From positions 786,966,979 to 787,030,978 of the forward strand of contig OX336389.2 of the NCBI GenBank assembly GCA_946902985.2: 64,000 bases of DNA, written 5' to 3'. This document shows, one piece after another, positions 12,601 through 20,611 of the stretch. Numbering within the stretch: position 1 is the first letter of the stretch; each line of letters opens with the position of its first letter. The position numbers and the translations under genes are program-made. Under the pieces are notes generated by a model. That model was not told the origin of the DNA. It made no database searches and saw only the letters and a list, made by a program, of their open reading frames with translations. Source of the stretch: Meconema thalassinum. Its lineage: Eukaryota; Arthropoda; Insecta; Orthoptera; Tettigoniidae.

Positions 12601-12718
12601 CAATCTTCTCTTCCAGGCATTCTTCAAATTTTGGTTCGAGATCTTTTTCAATGTCTGCGGCCAGTGTTGCCAACTCTTCCTCAATATCTTCTATTGTCGA
12701 CACTGCCTCCCCAGTCAT
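9629..12718 (-). CDS. pol: Pol polyprotein: reverse transcriptase - RNase H - integrase
   Basis: 1,029 residues from the first ATG; copies element RNA into DNA and integrates it. Reverse transcriptase spans about 90-265 with RLPFGL and the catalytic YVDD (about 236-239). RNase H spans about 375-500 with QTDAS and RTDHKAL. The integrase HHCC zinc finger is at about 600-642 (AHRAFGHSG, then CDMCQ), and its catalytic core has Asp in ALDNFG (about 671), Asp in LSDHGS (about 727) and Glu in NSAER (about 761). I count 34 residues between the last two, one fewer than the common 35. A GPY/F-like module (YLGPYLI) follows, then a Glu/Gln-rich tail that looks coiled-coil. The frame is open upstream to 12796, so the natural product is probably a frameshift fusion from protease rather than an ATG start; the ATG overlaps the protease stop as ATGA. 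No internal stops. Confidence 0.95.
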   Translation of the reverse strand: MTGEAVSTIEDIEEELATLAADIEKDLEPKFEECLEEKIEEAKFGPEYKKMLRELLFEYKGVFDSRPGRIKNFQYAFQVSDWTPFKQKPYPVAEKHYLKVKEAIQEMLEAGVIVKTATPYVSPLVVVPKQDGSVRICLDLRNLNSKVIPEFDTVPPIKEVLRRFKGKTVFSNLDLTASFHHLALEEKTSLLTGFLFDQHTYSYVRLPFGLKTAGSALIRALDRNLSEEVKATTICYVDDILLTSETVEEHVRDLRKLLYDLSQANFKVNIKKSNFAQREVKFLGHVIDAQGVRPNPGKLEVIKRFPRPTKVKNVRQYLGVIGFFSNHCPKYTETVAPLQDLLKKGGRWRWTEQCEEAFVKSKQMLIDYVKLGYPDYTQKFIIQTDASFIGIGAMLYQENKDRPEERTYIAFISRRLRPNEKNYTVTEIELLAILYALQYWHKLIYGFRIILRTDHKALTFLLKTDLSSQRLTRWSLYIQQFQVEIEYCPGKDNIIPDLLSRYPTAEEEETLAIEIEDRDQKTLDDLRNITVFQREDPWIRLMINYFEGKLNRGTPMYMEAEVLSTEYLWFNQMLHKWSDSDHTKPRIVVPPALQKRLVWLAHRAFGHSGVDKTVALLKEAFIWPKLRETVRKTIRTCDMCQRVKPNSYLMRQKPIPLLPEKPCQLLALDNFGSLPRARRGNKHILVALDVFSKMVVLCPIQKTSTKQVLKRLKERIIPILGQPENILSDHGSCFTSVEFRRELENLGIRQILSTVRHPESNSAERVMREVQKYMKIYCSTENWKWIDVLEIIEYCINNTVHEATGEVPVSLHLDRRPERPWNNVIQTPVDAQLGRELRIQRTFEYLKKQADKRQRRNRRKRYHRPLLVGEYVLLKKPASSDPESRKYKKFQHAYLGPYLIIRDLQNNAYRIKDEATGREVVVNAANLKLYSPPEDYEAREEQATHIQVNEESLRMHGKVLEKSLQTREGSKKRKQLASPADTRGECSCRLQEFYDQLKGAAAELEEMNEQLRQENESLRDSRQEWSGKT

Positions 12719-13434
12719 ATCTCCGTATGTATGCCATACGTATTCTTCTTGTCTCGCTTCATTATCCTTAATGAGAGTTCTAAGTCTTCCTTTCCCTCAC
12801 TTGCGCGAAACATTACAATGTCTTGCGAGAGATCTATAATAACTTTATACTCTCTTATGAAATCCATCCCAACAATAAGGTTATATGGCAGCTTATTTAC
12901 AAGTAGGAAGCTCTGTGAGAATGTAGAGTTCCCTATCTGCAGATCTAAAAATACTTGGTATCTGCATATCATAACTTTGTCTGGTATGACACCTTTTATT
13001 TTCACGCTTGAAATGGGTATTTTCAATACGTGGATTTTACTTTGGATTTCATTGTATAATGCCTGGGTTATCAAACTCACTGTTGATCCTGTATCGATGA
13101 GACTTCTTACTTTCGTTCCCGCAATGTTTACAATAATAATAGGTAGTTCCCTTCTTACATTGACCGTTCTTTCATCGAGGTCTTCGATAAGCTCCTCAGG
13201 TTTGGCAATCCAGTTAATAACATTTACTGTACTCCATCCTGAACCTATCTCTCTCTGGTCATTTAAAATTGGTGTTTTTTTTTTCAATTGCTCCATTCTT
13301 TGTGGAGTTCTTCTGCCTGTCTTCATGCTGTTGAAGTTCCAGACTTTTGGCACCATCATCATTTTGATATATGTCGGGTGACCTTCTATTTCGGATCGCT
13401 TCATCCCAGTGAACTCGCGATTGTCTTGGATCAT
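12715..13434 (-). CDS. Retropepsin-like aspartic protease (PR)
   Basis: The open frame gives 239 residues, but the part upstream of about 13284 overlaps gag and is probably not translated as such. The real domain follows: SLIDTGSTVSLIT carries the catalytic Asp-Thr-Gly at about residue 113, and a later NLIVGMDFI resembles the C-terminal hydrophobic motif of retropepsins. It would cleave the Gag and Pol polyproteins inside the particle. It sits in the +1 (equivalently -2) register relative to gag and shares its stop with the pol ATG (ATGA). A start by frameshift or slippage at the A run 13275-13284 is inferred; the ATG at 13434 is a weak alternative. Confidence 0.85.
   Translation of the reverse strand: MIQDNREFTGMKRSEIEGHPTYIKMMMVPKVWNFNSMKTGRRTPQRMEQLKKKTPILNDQREIGSGWSTVNVINWIAKPEELIEDLDERTVNVRRELPIIIVNIAGTKVRSLIDTGSTVSLITQALYNEIQSKIHVLKIPISSVKIKGVIPDKVMICRYQVFLDLQIGNSTFSQSFLLVNKLPYNLIVGMDFIREYKVIIDLSQDIVMFRASEGKEDLELSLRIMKRDKKNTYGIHTEI
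12790..12796 (-). promoter_or_regulatory. Candidate -1 ribosomal frameshift site GGGAAAG (protease to pol)
   Basis: In the protease frame the bases read G GGA AAG, a match to X XXY YYZ. A -1 slip gives GGG AAA, which is exactly the pol frame. The last pol-frame stop (TGA, 12797-12799) is directly upstream, so this heptamer is the first position where a switch is possible. The overlap runs 82 bases to the protease TGA. A 6-bp stem CGTATG...CATACG lies near the end of the overlap, further away than usual stimulators. Confidence 0.6.
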
Positions 13435-15589
13435 CTCCGCGCTCTTCCATGTATCTTAAAGATGCATGATAGCGTTCTTCCGCCTCTTCATCGAACCCAC
13501 GACTCTGCTCTTGGGATCTCCATCCTTGGTTATTCCCATTTCGGCCGTAATTTCTTCTGTTATCCAGCTGCTGGTCTCTGGTACCACGCTGATTCCAGTT
13601 TTTCCTTCCTCGGTTACCACGGTTCGAACCTCCTCGATACGCTGGCCTCCAATTTTGGTTTTCGCGTCCTTCGCGCTGCCAGTCGGATTTTTCTGTTTCG
13701 GTGCTTGTAGACTTGGATTTCGTCTGCACCTTCGTTGGCTCGATCGGCGTATTCGTCATATTAACTTGTTCCACATGTCGGCTTTGTCTTGCGTGCTGCA
13801 CTGTGGTTAAATCAAGTTGTCTCAGCACCTCCTCCATATCGATTGCAGTTTTGGCGTTTGCTGAGATTAGCAGGCGCTGCACTTCATACGGCAGCTGCTT
13901 AGCTATTGCTATGCATAAGTCTGACTCTCTGAGTCCTTCGTCGAGCTCGCGAAAACGGCATAATTGGTTCACAAAAAACTCTCCGTACTTGGTCGGGTTA
14001 CTAGTACTGTAACGCCTGGAATACAAGTCCAGTCTGAGATTTTGTTGTACGCTCGCGTTCCAATACCTGCTTAAAAATGCTTGGCGAAATTCCTCAACGG
14101 TGTCGAACGTGTACCTAAAACTTCTAAACCATAGAGCACACTCTCCTTCGGTGAGTTTTTCAATCGCTCTCAGCCTGCGCTCTGGCGGTACTTTCGCATC
14201 ATTCAAGTACTCGGAAACTTCTTTAAGCCAGTACTTGGGTGTCATATTAGAATTACTCCCAGAGTATTTCTTTGGTTTTTCATCACTAGCCCTTATAACT
14301 GTGACTATTTGGTTCTGTACAGCATTTTCCTGCGGTGTTGACATAGCCATTGGCATACCAGGTGTGGCATACGGGCTGTCACTTGGCATTGCTGCATTCT
14401 TTGGAGTGGGCTGTATTTCTATCTCTGCCCATTTATTCCTCCTATTCTCGTCTATACTTCCTTCGCTAGACCTAGGATTCCGCAACATGGATTCTTCCTG
14501 CGCTATCATTCTCGTTTCTAACTGGCTGTGCCTGTTTTCAGTCCTTTCCAAACGAGCTAATACCTCTCGTTCTATTTTCTCGAGGCGATCTCGGTTTCTT
14601 TCTGCCATAGAAAATACCTTTTCTTTATTATCCTTAAGGTTTTCCTTCAGGTGGATAATTTCCCCTGCTAGACTTTCTCTTACTTCGGCAAGAGTCTTAT
14701 CACTGGCTTCAATCTTTAAGCCTTCTCGAAGCTCTAACTCTTCGCGTAAGCCTGTAACTTCCCGTTGAATGTGACCTTGTATATGAGATATTTCAGTCCT
14801 CATTTTTGTGATTTCTCCTTGGTCTTCGTCCTGTCTTTTATGGAGAACTGCTAAGTCATTCTGAGTGTTTTCCAACTCTTTCTGCACTTTTCCAACTTGT
14901 ATCTTCATATTAGACATTATTTCCTTATTATCTCGATCAGACGTCTTTATTTCCTGCATTTCCTTGCATTGGTCAAGGATATTCTGGTCCTGCTTTTTTA
15001 AAGCTTCGTCCACAGCCTTGGCATAACCTGCCATTCCCGTATTCCATTTTAGTTCATTATCCTCGAACCTATGATCCACGGTCTGAGTAAACGTGTTAAA
15101 TTGTTCTAACTGACGTTTCGTGTTAGCTTCATTCTGACTTTGAATGTCTTTAAGCTCCCGGGACATACTGTTTAAATTATCGTTAATTTCACGCTGTGAC
15201 TCTCTACACATTTGCAAATTGCTTTCTAATTTTAATTCAATAGACTCAAAGCGTTTTTCGTTATCATTTTGCATTTCTGAGATCACGCTAACAATATTCT
15301 TAGTTACCTGTCTCTGGACAGACTCCTTAACGTCGTCCATTTTCTTATTAACCTCTACTAGGTTTAATTCTAACTGTATGTTTACATTAGTTTGACTAGC
15401 CTCTAGTCTATTATTTATTTCGGCTTGATTAGCCTCTAGTCTAGTATTTATATCAGCTTGATTAGCCTCTAGCCTATCCGCTATTTCATCTTTAAATGCT
15501 TTGGATTCTTCCTTACTTTTAGCATTTATAACATCGAAATGTTCCCTTAACTCGGCGATACACCTGAGTACTTCTTCCGTTCCGGCCAT
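13259..15589 (-). CDS. gag: Gag structural polyprotein with long coiled-coil N-terminus
   Basis: 776 residues. The start is the first ATG after the leader, followed by a frame open to 13259. Residues about 1-380 are rich in Glu, Lys, Gln and Asn with heptad or hendecad spacing, and four near-repeats of 11 residues occur at about 38-82 (RLEANQADINT and variants), encoded by a 33-bp DNA repeat. Residues about 445-590 match the capsid-like region of retrotransposon Gag proteins (PKYWLKEV, FRQAFLSRYW, FFVNQLCRFREL). The C-terminus, about 640-700, is Arg/Gly/Asn-rich (RGGSNRGNRGRKNWNQRG) and replaces the usual CCHC zinc knuckle for RNA binding; I see no CCHC. It would assemble the particle and package the RNA. 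Long for a Gypsy Gag because of the added coiled coil. Confidence 0.9.
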   Translation of the reverse strand: MAGTEEVLRCIAELREHFDVINAKSKEESKAFKDEIADRLEANQADINTRLEANQAEINNRLEASQTNVNIQLELNLVEVNKKMDDVKESVQRQVTKNIVSVISEMQNDNEKRFESIELKLESNLQMCRESQREINDNLNSMSRELKDIQSQNEANTKRQLEQFNTFTQTVDHRFEDNELKWNTGMAGYAKAVDEALKKQDQNILDQCKEMQEIKTSDRDNKEIMSNMKIQVGKVQKELENTQNDLAVLHKRQDEDQGEITKMRTEISHIQGHIQREVTGLREELELREGLKIEASDKTLAEVRESLAGEIIHLKENLKDNKEKVFSMAERNRDRLEKIEREVLARLERTENRHSQLETRMIAQEESMLRNPRSSEGSIDENRRNKWAEIEIQPTPKNAAMPSDSPYATPGMPMAMSTPQENAVQNQIVTVIRASDEKPKKYSGSNSNMTPKYWLKEVSEYLNDAKVPPERRLRAIEKLTEGECALWFRSFRYTFDTVEEFRQAFLSRYWNASVQQNLRLDLYSRRYSTSNPTKYGEFFVNQLCRFRELDEGLRESDLCIAIAKQLPYEVQRLLISANAKTAIDMEEVLRQLDLTTVQHARQSRHVEQVNMTNTPIEPTKVQTKSKSTSTETEKSDWQREGRENQNWRPAYRGGSNRGNRGRKNWNQRGTRDQQLDNRRNYGRNGNNQGWRSQEQSRGFDEEAEERYHASLRYMEERGDDPRQSRVHWDEAIRNRRSPDIYQNDDGAKSLELQQHEDRQKNSTKNGAIEKKNTNFK
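13275..13284 (-). promoter_or_regulatory. Ten-A slippage tract (gag to protease)
   Basis: On the minus strand ten consecutive A are followed by CACC, five codons before the gag stop at 13259-13261. Gag reads through as GAA AAA AAA AAC ACC. Losing one A in the RNA, or a +1 or -2 ribosomal slip, leads directly into the protease frame. A simple -1 slip at A AAA AAC meets TAA a few codons on and does not reach protease. Confidence 0.5.
15376..15482 (-). repeat. 33-bp in-frame tandem repeat in gag
   Basis: TTAGCCTCTAG recurs every 33 bases and encodes the 11-residue coiled-coil repeats; the two rightmost units are the most alike. Confidence 0.8.
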
Positions 15590-16011
15590 CCTGTACTACT
15601 TAATTTGAGATTCAGGTAGGCCCTAGCTGAAGACACTGGCGCGTTCTATTGGAAAGAAAGGATTCCGATCCCGCGACAACAACAACAACATATTATAAAG
15701 TGTCAAAACTAACTATGGAATGGGTATAGACCCTCGTACCCGTCTGACAACATTTGTCTGACGTCTGAACATCATCTAGAAAGACTCACAATCGCTCAAA
15801 CCAAGTTTGAGGAAAAAAAAGTTATTTCTATGGTTTTCCCCATGAAAACCATGCTATTTATTATGGGGTTTTTCTAAATCCCATAAGCCAACCACGTACG
15901 GGCGCCATGTTAATTATAAGAGCATTAACATTCATGGTGGCCATCGTAAGACATCGGCCATATTCTAATTTACTATTAAAACTGTCCAAGGAGTGGTTTT
16001 TACTGCCGAAT

Positions 16012-16029
16012 GCCCCAAGTTGGGCGCCA
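16012..16029 (-). other. tRNA-Lys-like primer-binding site, displaced
   Basis: TGGCGCCCAACTTGGGGC on the minus strand matches the well-known tRNA-Lys(1,2) primer site TGGCGCCCAACGTGGGGC at 17 of 18 bases, but lies 406 bases inside the LTR boundary. It may be an ancestral or alternative primer site. Confidence 0.55.
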
Positions 16030-16417
16030 TGTTAATAATAAGAGCATATCACACGTGGGTGCCATGTTAATTTTTATGGGTCATGGTGGCCCACTCATGG
16101 GTGACATGTTAAATTAGGGTAGTCAACATGCTTATTTTATGCCATGCTCATGATGCTTAAGTGGAGGTTACCTGTATTTTAAACTGGCCCCACATATCAG
16201 CGTCATGTTATTTTATATGTGTTATCTATGGCTATGGTTTATGAAAGTTACAATTATATAAGCATGTCTTATGGAGGATTAACAATTATTTTTAATGTGG
16301 TGGCTTATTAACAAATGGGATGCGGTCTTCCTATTCTGTCCTAAATTCTATGCTATATTTGCTTCTACCATTTATACCTTGACCGACTTAAGTAATTACC
16401 TGTGACTCAATCCAAGT

Positions 16418-16435
16418 ACAGAGACAACTCCCCCA
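16418..16435 (-). other. LTR-adjacent candidate primer-binding site
   Basis: Immediately after the 5' LTR the minus strand reads TGGGGGAGTTGTCTCTGT. It begins TGG as required for pairing to a tRNA CCA end; the first six bases fit a tRNA-Pro type end, but I cannot match the rest to a tRNA. Confidence 0.4.
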
Positions 16436-19400
16436 TGTACCCGATCGTCACCATGTGGACCATGTGTTCGTATCCCAACTAGCTCACGGTCTTTCGAGGT
16501 ATGGGACGTTCATGCCCACGATACGACCACATGTTCAGGATTTGAGTCTACCAGGTAACTACTCTACAGGAAATACACAACATTCCTATGAATAACATAT
16601 TTACTGGTCTAAAATCATGGCTGTACAACAAATACAAAACAAAGGACAAATTACAATTAATTCCCACAAATAAATAGGGTTATTCTGTGAGCTTTCTCCT
16701 TAAAAATAGCGCTACAATGCACTCAAACCTACTTCTAATATCCTGTCAATCATAGTTCAGATTATAAGGTTTTCATAGTGTCCGTCATGTGACACAATCT
16801 TATTTAATGGAAGTATCTTAACACAAAAACCACATGTCACATAAACATGAATTTCTAAGACATTATTCCGTCTTCTACGACATTTACTTTAATTATCATT
16901 ACTTCAATGTTTCCTACATTTATTAGCAAATATTTTTGTTGTGTCGTGCGAATCATCTTCCTTCTTTCCATCCCTATGAACGCTCTAGGAAAATGAGTCA
17001 TGCTTCTTAATCATAAAATAAACATAAACATGGATAGAATATTTATAGTTTCACCATATAACGATTATCTGGGTCTTGTCGGACTTATTATAGATACAAC
17101 TGTGTCATGTTCTGGGAAAAACACATACCCGTTTTTCCTAAATTAGCATAAACTGGCAAAATGCACTTTAAAGAAGATGCCTACATTATTTTGGTTCAGC
17201 CTTCCCCCTCAGAGGATAACTTCGCCAAATATCATCAGATTTCTATGGTTCAACCACGTATGTGAGTTGCCATACACCATTTAATTCCATTTGCATCACT
17301 AAAATACTCATATTTTAATTGCATTATTGAATACCGAGACCTCTCAGTGTCCTATTGTGACCGTAATTGACAAGGGATCGGTCGAGCGACCTCTCTCCCC
17401 TCAGCAGGTCATAAAATTAGTTCCAGACAGCTCTCCAAGATGGCTGCCACGGAAATGGTCTATATTTCCTGTCTCTCTCTACCTTCAAGGCCATCCTTGT
17501 TTACAATTATATAACAATAAAGATCCGCTAGGCATGGTCCTAAGTAATTGAGTCATTTAATTAATTAACACCTAACTTTACAGTGTATTTGGGCTCAAAT
17601 GGCTCCTATTAAACATTCATGGCAGGGGTGGAATTCTAATGATAGCATTGCCGTTCTAAGGTGATTACTTGTGGCTTTAAAAGACGCGCATCATAATGAA
17701 ACCCCATGGTTATCATCAGCAGCTGTCATTTACATATATATATTTTGGGAACCACGTTCCTCGTCGACGAATATGATTCTACCTCTCGGGCAGACCATAA
17801 GTAAAAATGCTCACCGCGCCTCGCTGGGCGTCCATAGTGGCTATAATTCAATGCAAGCGTTGGCAATAGACAGAATCTATCCAAATCGCTGCGTAACACA
17901 TACAGTATGCACAAAGGCGATACTTCTCGAAGATTAAGCCCATTTTCACCTCACGCGCAAGCTATACTAGTCTTTCCCGTGCTTATCTTACGTAAATCAC
18001 TGGATTCTACGTTAATGTGCACGCTATATGCGGCTAAACAATATTTCACATATATGACTCCATTATCAAGGTACCTGCGTTCTTCCTGTTATATTATTTA
18101 AGCCAAAGCTTTACATAGCTCCTAACACAAATGTATAAATATACTGGCTTACTTTAATTTCAAATATTCATTCAAAATTTCACTGACACTGAGAAAAGCT
18201 CTCGTATTCGCGATATTCCACACTACATTCTTTACTGTTTACCAAATGACAGTATCTTAAATTAGACATGACACTATTTGAACATTACTTAGGCCAATTC
18301 TGCCCTTACTTTATGGTTGCCGACCCCAGTTATTATTATTATTATTATTTTAACGTTTAGATCCATCACTATTTTTGACCTACATGGTCCTAAGCAAATC
18401 ACCTTCCAAGTCATACTTTATTCAAGACGAGTGGTGAAAACTCGTTCAGTAAGTGACTATTACTTCTTTAATTTCAAAGTGATTAATCGTTACATGGTGA
18501 ACTATGCCATTATAATGTTATTATTTGCATGTTTACTCACGTTTCCTTCTGGCTGGAAAGTACCAGTATCTCCGCCTGAGCTCTACCATGATGATTGACT
18601 TAATCCATCATGATATCCAATACACAACACTGAGATTCACACTTTTTACACATGATGCACATATTACCACAAGTGGCCTTTACCACTGACAAACACTGAA
18701 TATTAAACATTAAACACATTAACACTTTAAATTATTATTTCACAATTTATACACTTCATCTATCATTTCACATGTTGATCCTTAATCTGGATTTCACCTA
18801 CGCTTGACCTCAGAGATGCGATGACTTATGATAACCGCTGGTCTCCGTGAAATCTAGTAGCGTTTTTATAGATGTTCGATCCTAGTTCCCTGCACTCCCG
18901 TTTACCTCACTGTCCTGGATAGGTGGCAATAACTCCCACTCTCCCATCACTGGAGTGCTCCTAATGCTGATGTCATATAATTGACAATACCTTCCGGTAT
19001 ACGAACTGTTCCAAACATTATCAGTTCCTATTCGCTGTAGCGAATTTATATCTGTGTCAGATAATAAAGCAATATCTGCACTTTGTTACCTTATGCACTT
19101 CATTATCACTGATGAAGCTTATAATTTGCCTCCATTGTCTTCAACGGCGGTACGCTGATATTTTAATAATTGGCGTGCTTACTGCAGAGCGCTTGTAGAC
19201 AAAGAACTAACTTCCAACTCGAGCGACCGTCTGGCGTCTTCAACTGCTTTCCACTGAACCATAACTGACGTGTAACTGACCATAACTGACTTCGACTGAC
19301 CAACAAGTGACTTCAACTGACCGTACAACTAACGTGTAACTGACCAAAAAGTGACTGACGTGTAACTGACCAACAACTGACCCTCGGCGTAGGGTGCTCT

Positions 19401-20223
19401 TCCCTTATATTGGTTTCTTGCGCAAAATAGTTCACGGGACACGTGAGAGCGACTCCCTTCTTGAAATACTCCGTCTTCAGCCGAAATAACAACTGCATCT
19501 TGTTTATCTAGGCGTGGAGGTTTTAAAAACACTCGCGTGCCGGCGATCGCTTCGGCCAATTAATTACAATTAATTGCCTTAGTTCAGCGCGTGGGACGCT
19601 ACGGTGGGGATTTCCCGCTGGTTGGTTAAAGTATTCATGCTCTCGAGCGTGAGTTAGGTTGCAATGCGGTCATTTTGAGAAATAGGCGTAATTTTAGGTG
19701 AAAAACCACTCCTAAATTACTCCTCCGTGAATACATTCATCTATGTGTATGTTCCATTGCATTACAATGCTCCATTTCTCTGTAATTAATTAATTTCTTG
19801 TGGGCTTGGTCCCGCCAAAGCTTCTCTCGTTGTCGACCGGTGGATTCCCGGGTCATTAATTTTGAGCTGTCTGACCGCCCTAGACAGAAATAGTTCCGTA
19901 GGCGCCTGGGCTACTCCGCCTACTTTTAAAAGTCATTTGTCAGACTTCAATACTAGCCTCTCTCGACTTCGTATGCACTGAAAACGTACATTCCCTTGCA
20001 TTTTGCTTATAATTTCTCCTTTAAATTGCTATGATTTGCACCTAAATAATCGTGAAATCACGCTAGACTTTTATGTGTCAGTAGACCTCTTATTGCTCTG
20101 TGGGTTCCGTATAATGGCTCCCCCTTAGAGACCACTGGTTCGACCTTAGGCATAACCATTTTCCTGGTCTTCTCTGATAAGGCCCTGAGTTCGATACCAG
20201 ACTGCCGTGACCAGTTGGGCACA
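16436..20223 (-). repeat. 5' LTR of the Gypsy element
   Basis: 3,788 bp, TG...CA, near-identical to 5723-9510. If transcription starts at about 19378, U3 is about 845 bases and R plus U5 together about 2.9 kb, an unusually long transcribed part. Confidence 0.95.
19263..19410 (-). promoter_or_regulatory. LTR core promoter: TATA box plus array of TCAKTY initiators
   Basis: On the minus strand CCAATATAAGGG has the T of TATAAGG at 19409. The A of the first TCAGTT is at 19378, 31 bases downstream, the normal TATA-to-start spacing in arthropods. TCAGTT then recurs at 19364-19369, 19338-19343, 19315-19320, 19284-19289, 19274-19279 and 19263-19268, with TCAGTC at 19353-19358 and 19294-19299: nine matches to the arthropod initiator TCAKTY in about 120 bases. 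Read on the other strand, the units (TAACTGAC) also fit a Myb-type site. Confidence 0.65.
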
Positions 20224-20227
20224 GTAT
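20224..20227. repeat. Target-site duplication (right), GTAT
   Basis: Matches 5719-5722. Confidence 0.85.
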
Positions 20228-20611
20228 ACATAGTGGTTTTCAGATCGCAAATACGAGCTTTCGTTCAAGAGAAAACTGAAAGAAGAAATTGTCTCACTTT
20301 GGTGCTGCTACGTGGTGTCAGAATTACAAACTAAAAAACGGGACATTTAGCCTTAACACAAGCAAGTAAGCTTATGGATTTACGTGGCTCGTGACCTAAC
20401 GATCACAAGCCATGAAACCTACGTTTTACGTGAAATACGAGCCACTAGACGTAACGTTCCAGTTCCAAAATTTCACATGCAATAAATTGAAATTGATTCA
20501 ACACCACCTTTGTGAGAGGCCATCAAGCCCTGAGCTCAAAACAATATTGCACCATGGTATTTTTGTTTTGATAATAGTGTGTGGGACAAAATTATCAGTG
20601 TAATTTCCGTC
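20228..20611. other. Gene-free flank
   Basis: No recognisable feature. Confidence 0.4.

Larger units (their letters stand above)
15590..16435 (-). other. Gag leader with repeated PBS-like units
   Basis: 846 bases between LTR and gag, no open frame of note. On the minus strand ATTAACATGGCGCCC occurs at about 15900-15917 and 16021-16035. Weaker versions (ATTAACATGGCACCC, TTTAACATGTCACCC) lie near 16058-16073 and 16101-16114. Each resembles an LTR end followed by a TGGCGCC primer site. A repeated GTGGCC patch also occurs. Confidence 0.75.
5723..20223 (-). mobile_element. Full-length Ty3/Gypsy LTR retrotransposon, 14.5 kb
   Basis: The element reads right to left: 5' LTR 16436-20223, leader, gag, protease, pol, polypurine tract, 3' LTR 5723-9510. 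Both LTRs begin TG and end CA on the + strand, both are 3,788 bp, and the element is flanked by GTAT. The domain order RT - RNase H - integrase places it in Ty3/Gypsy. There is no env: only about 107 bases separate the pol stop from the polypurine tract. I noticed three LTR differences by eye (6541/17254 A-C, 6903/17616 A-T, 7977/18690 T-C), which suggests a recent insertion. All three reading frames are long and open, so the copy may be autonomous. LTRs of this length are unusual, since most Gypsy LTRs are a few hundred bases to about 2 kb. Confidence 0.95.

Noticed and set aside
13275..13284. Standard -1 frameshift at AAAAAAC between gag and protease
   Set aside because: The -1 frame reaches TAA after three codons and protease is in the other register.
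9589..15395. Plus-strand open frames across the Gypsy element (e.g. 12731-13381, 14100-14768)
   Set aside because: They are antisense shadows of gag, protease and pol, which carry clear domains on the minus strand.
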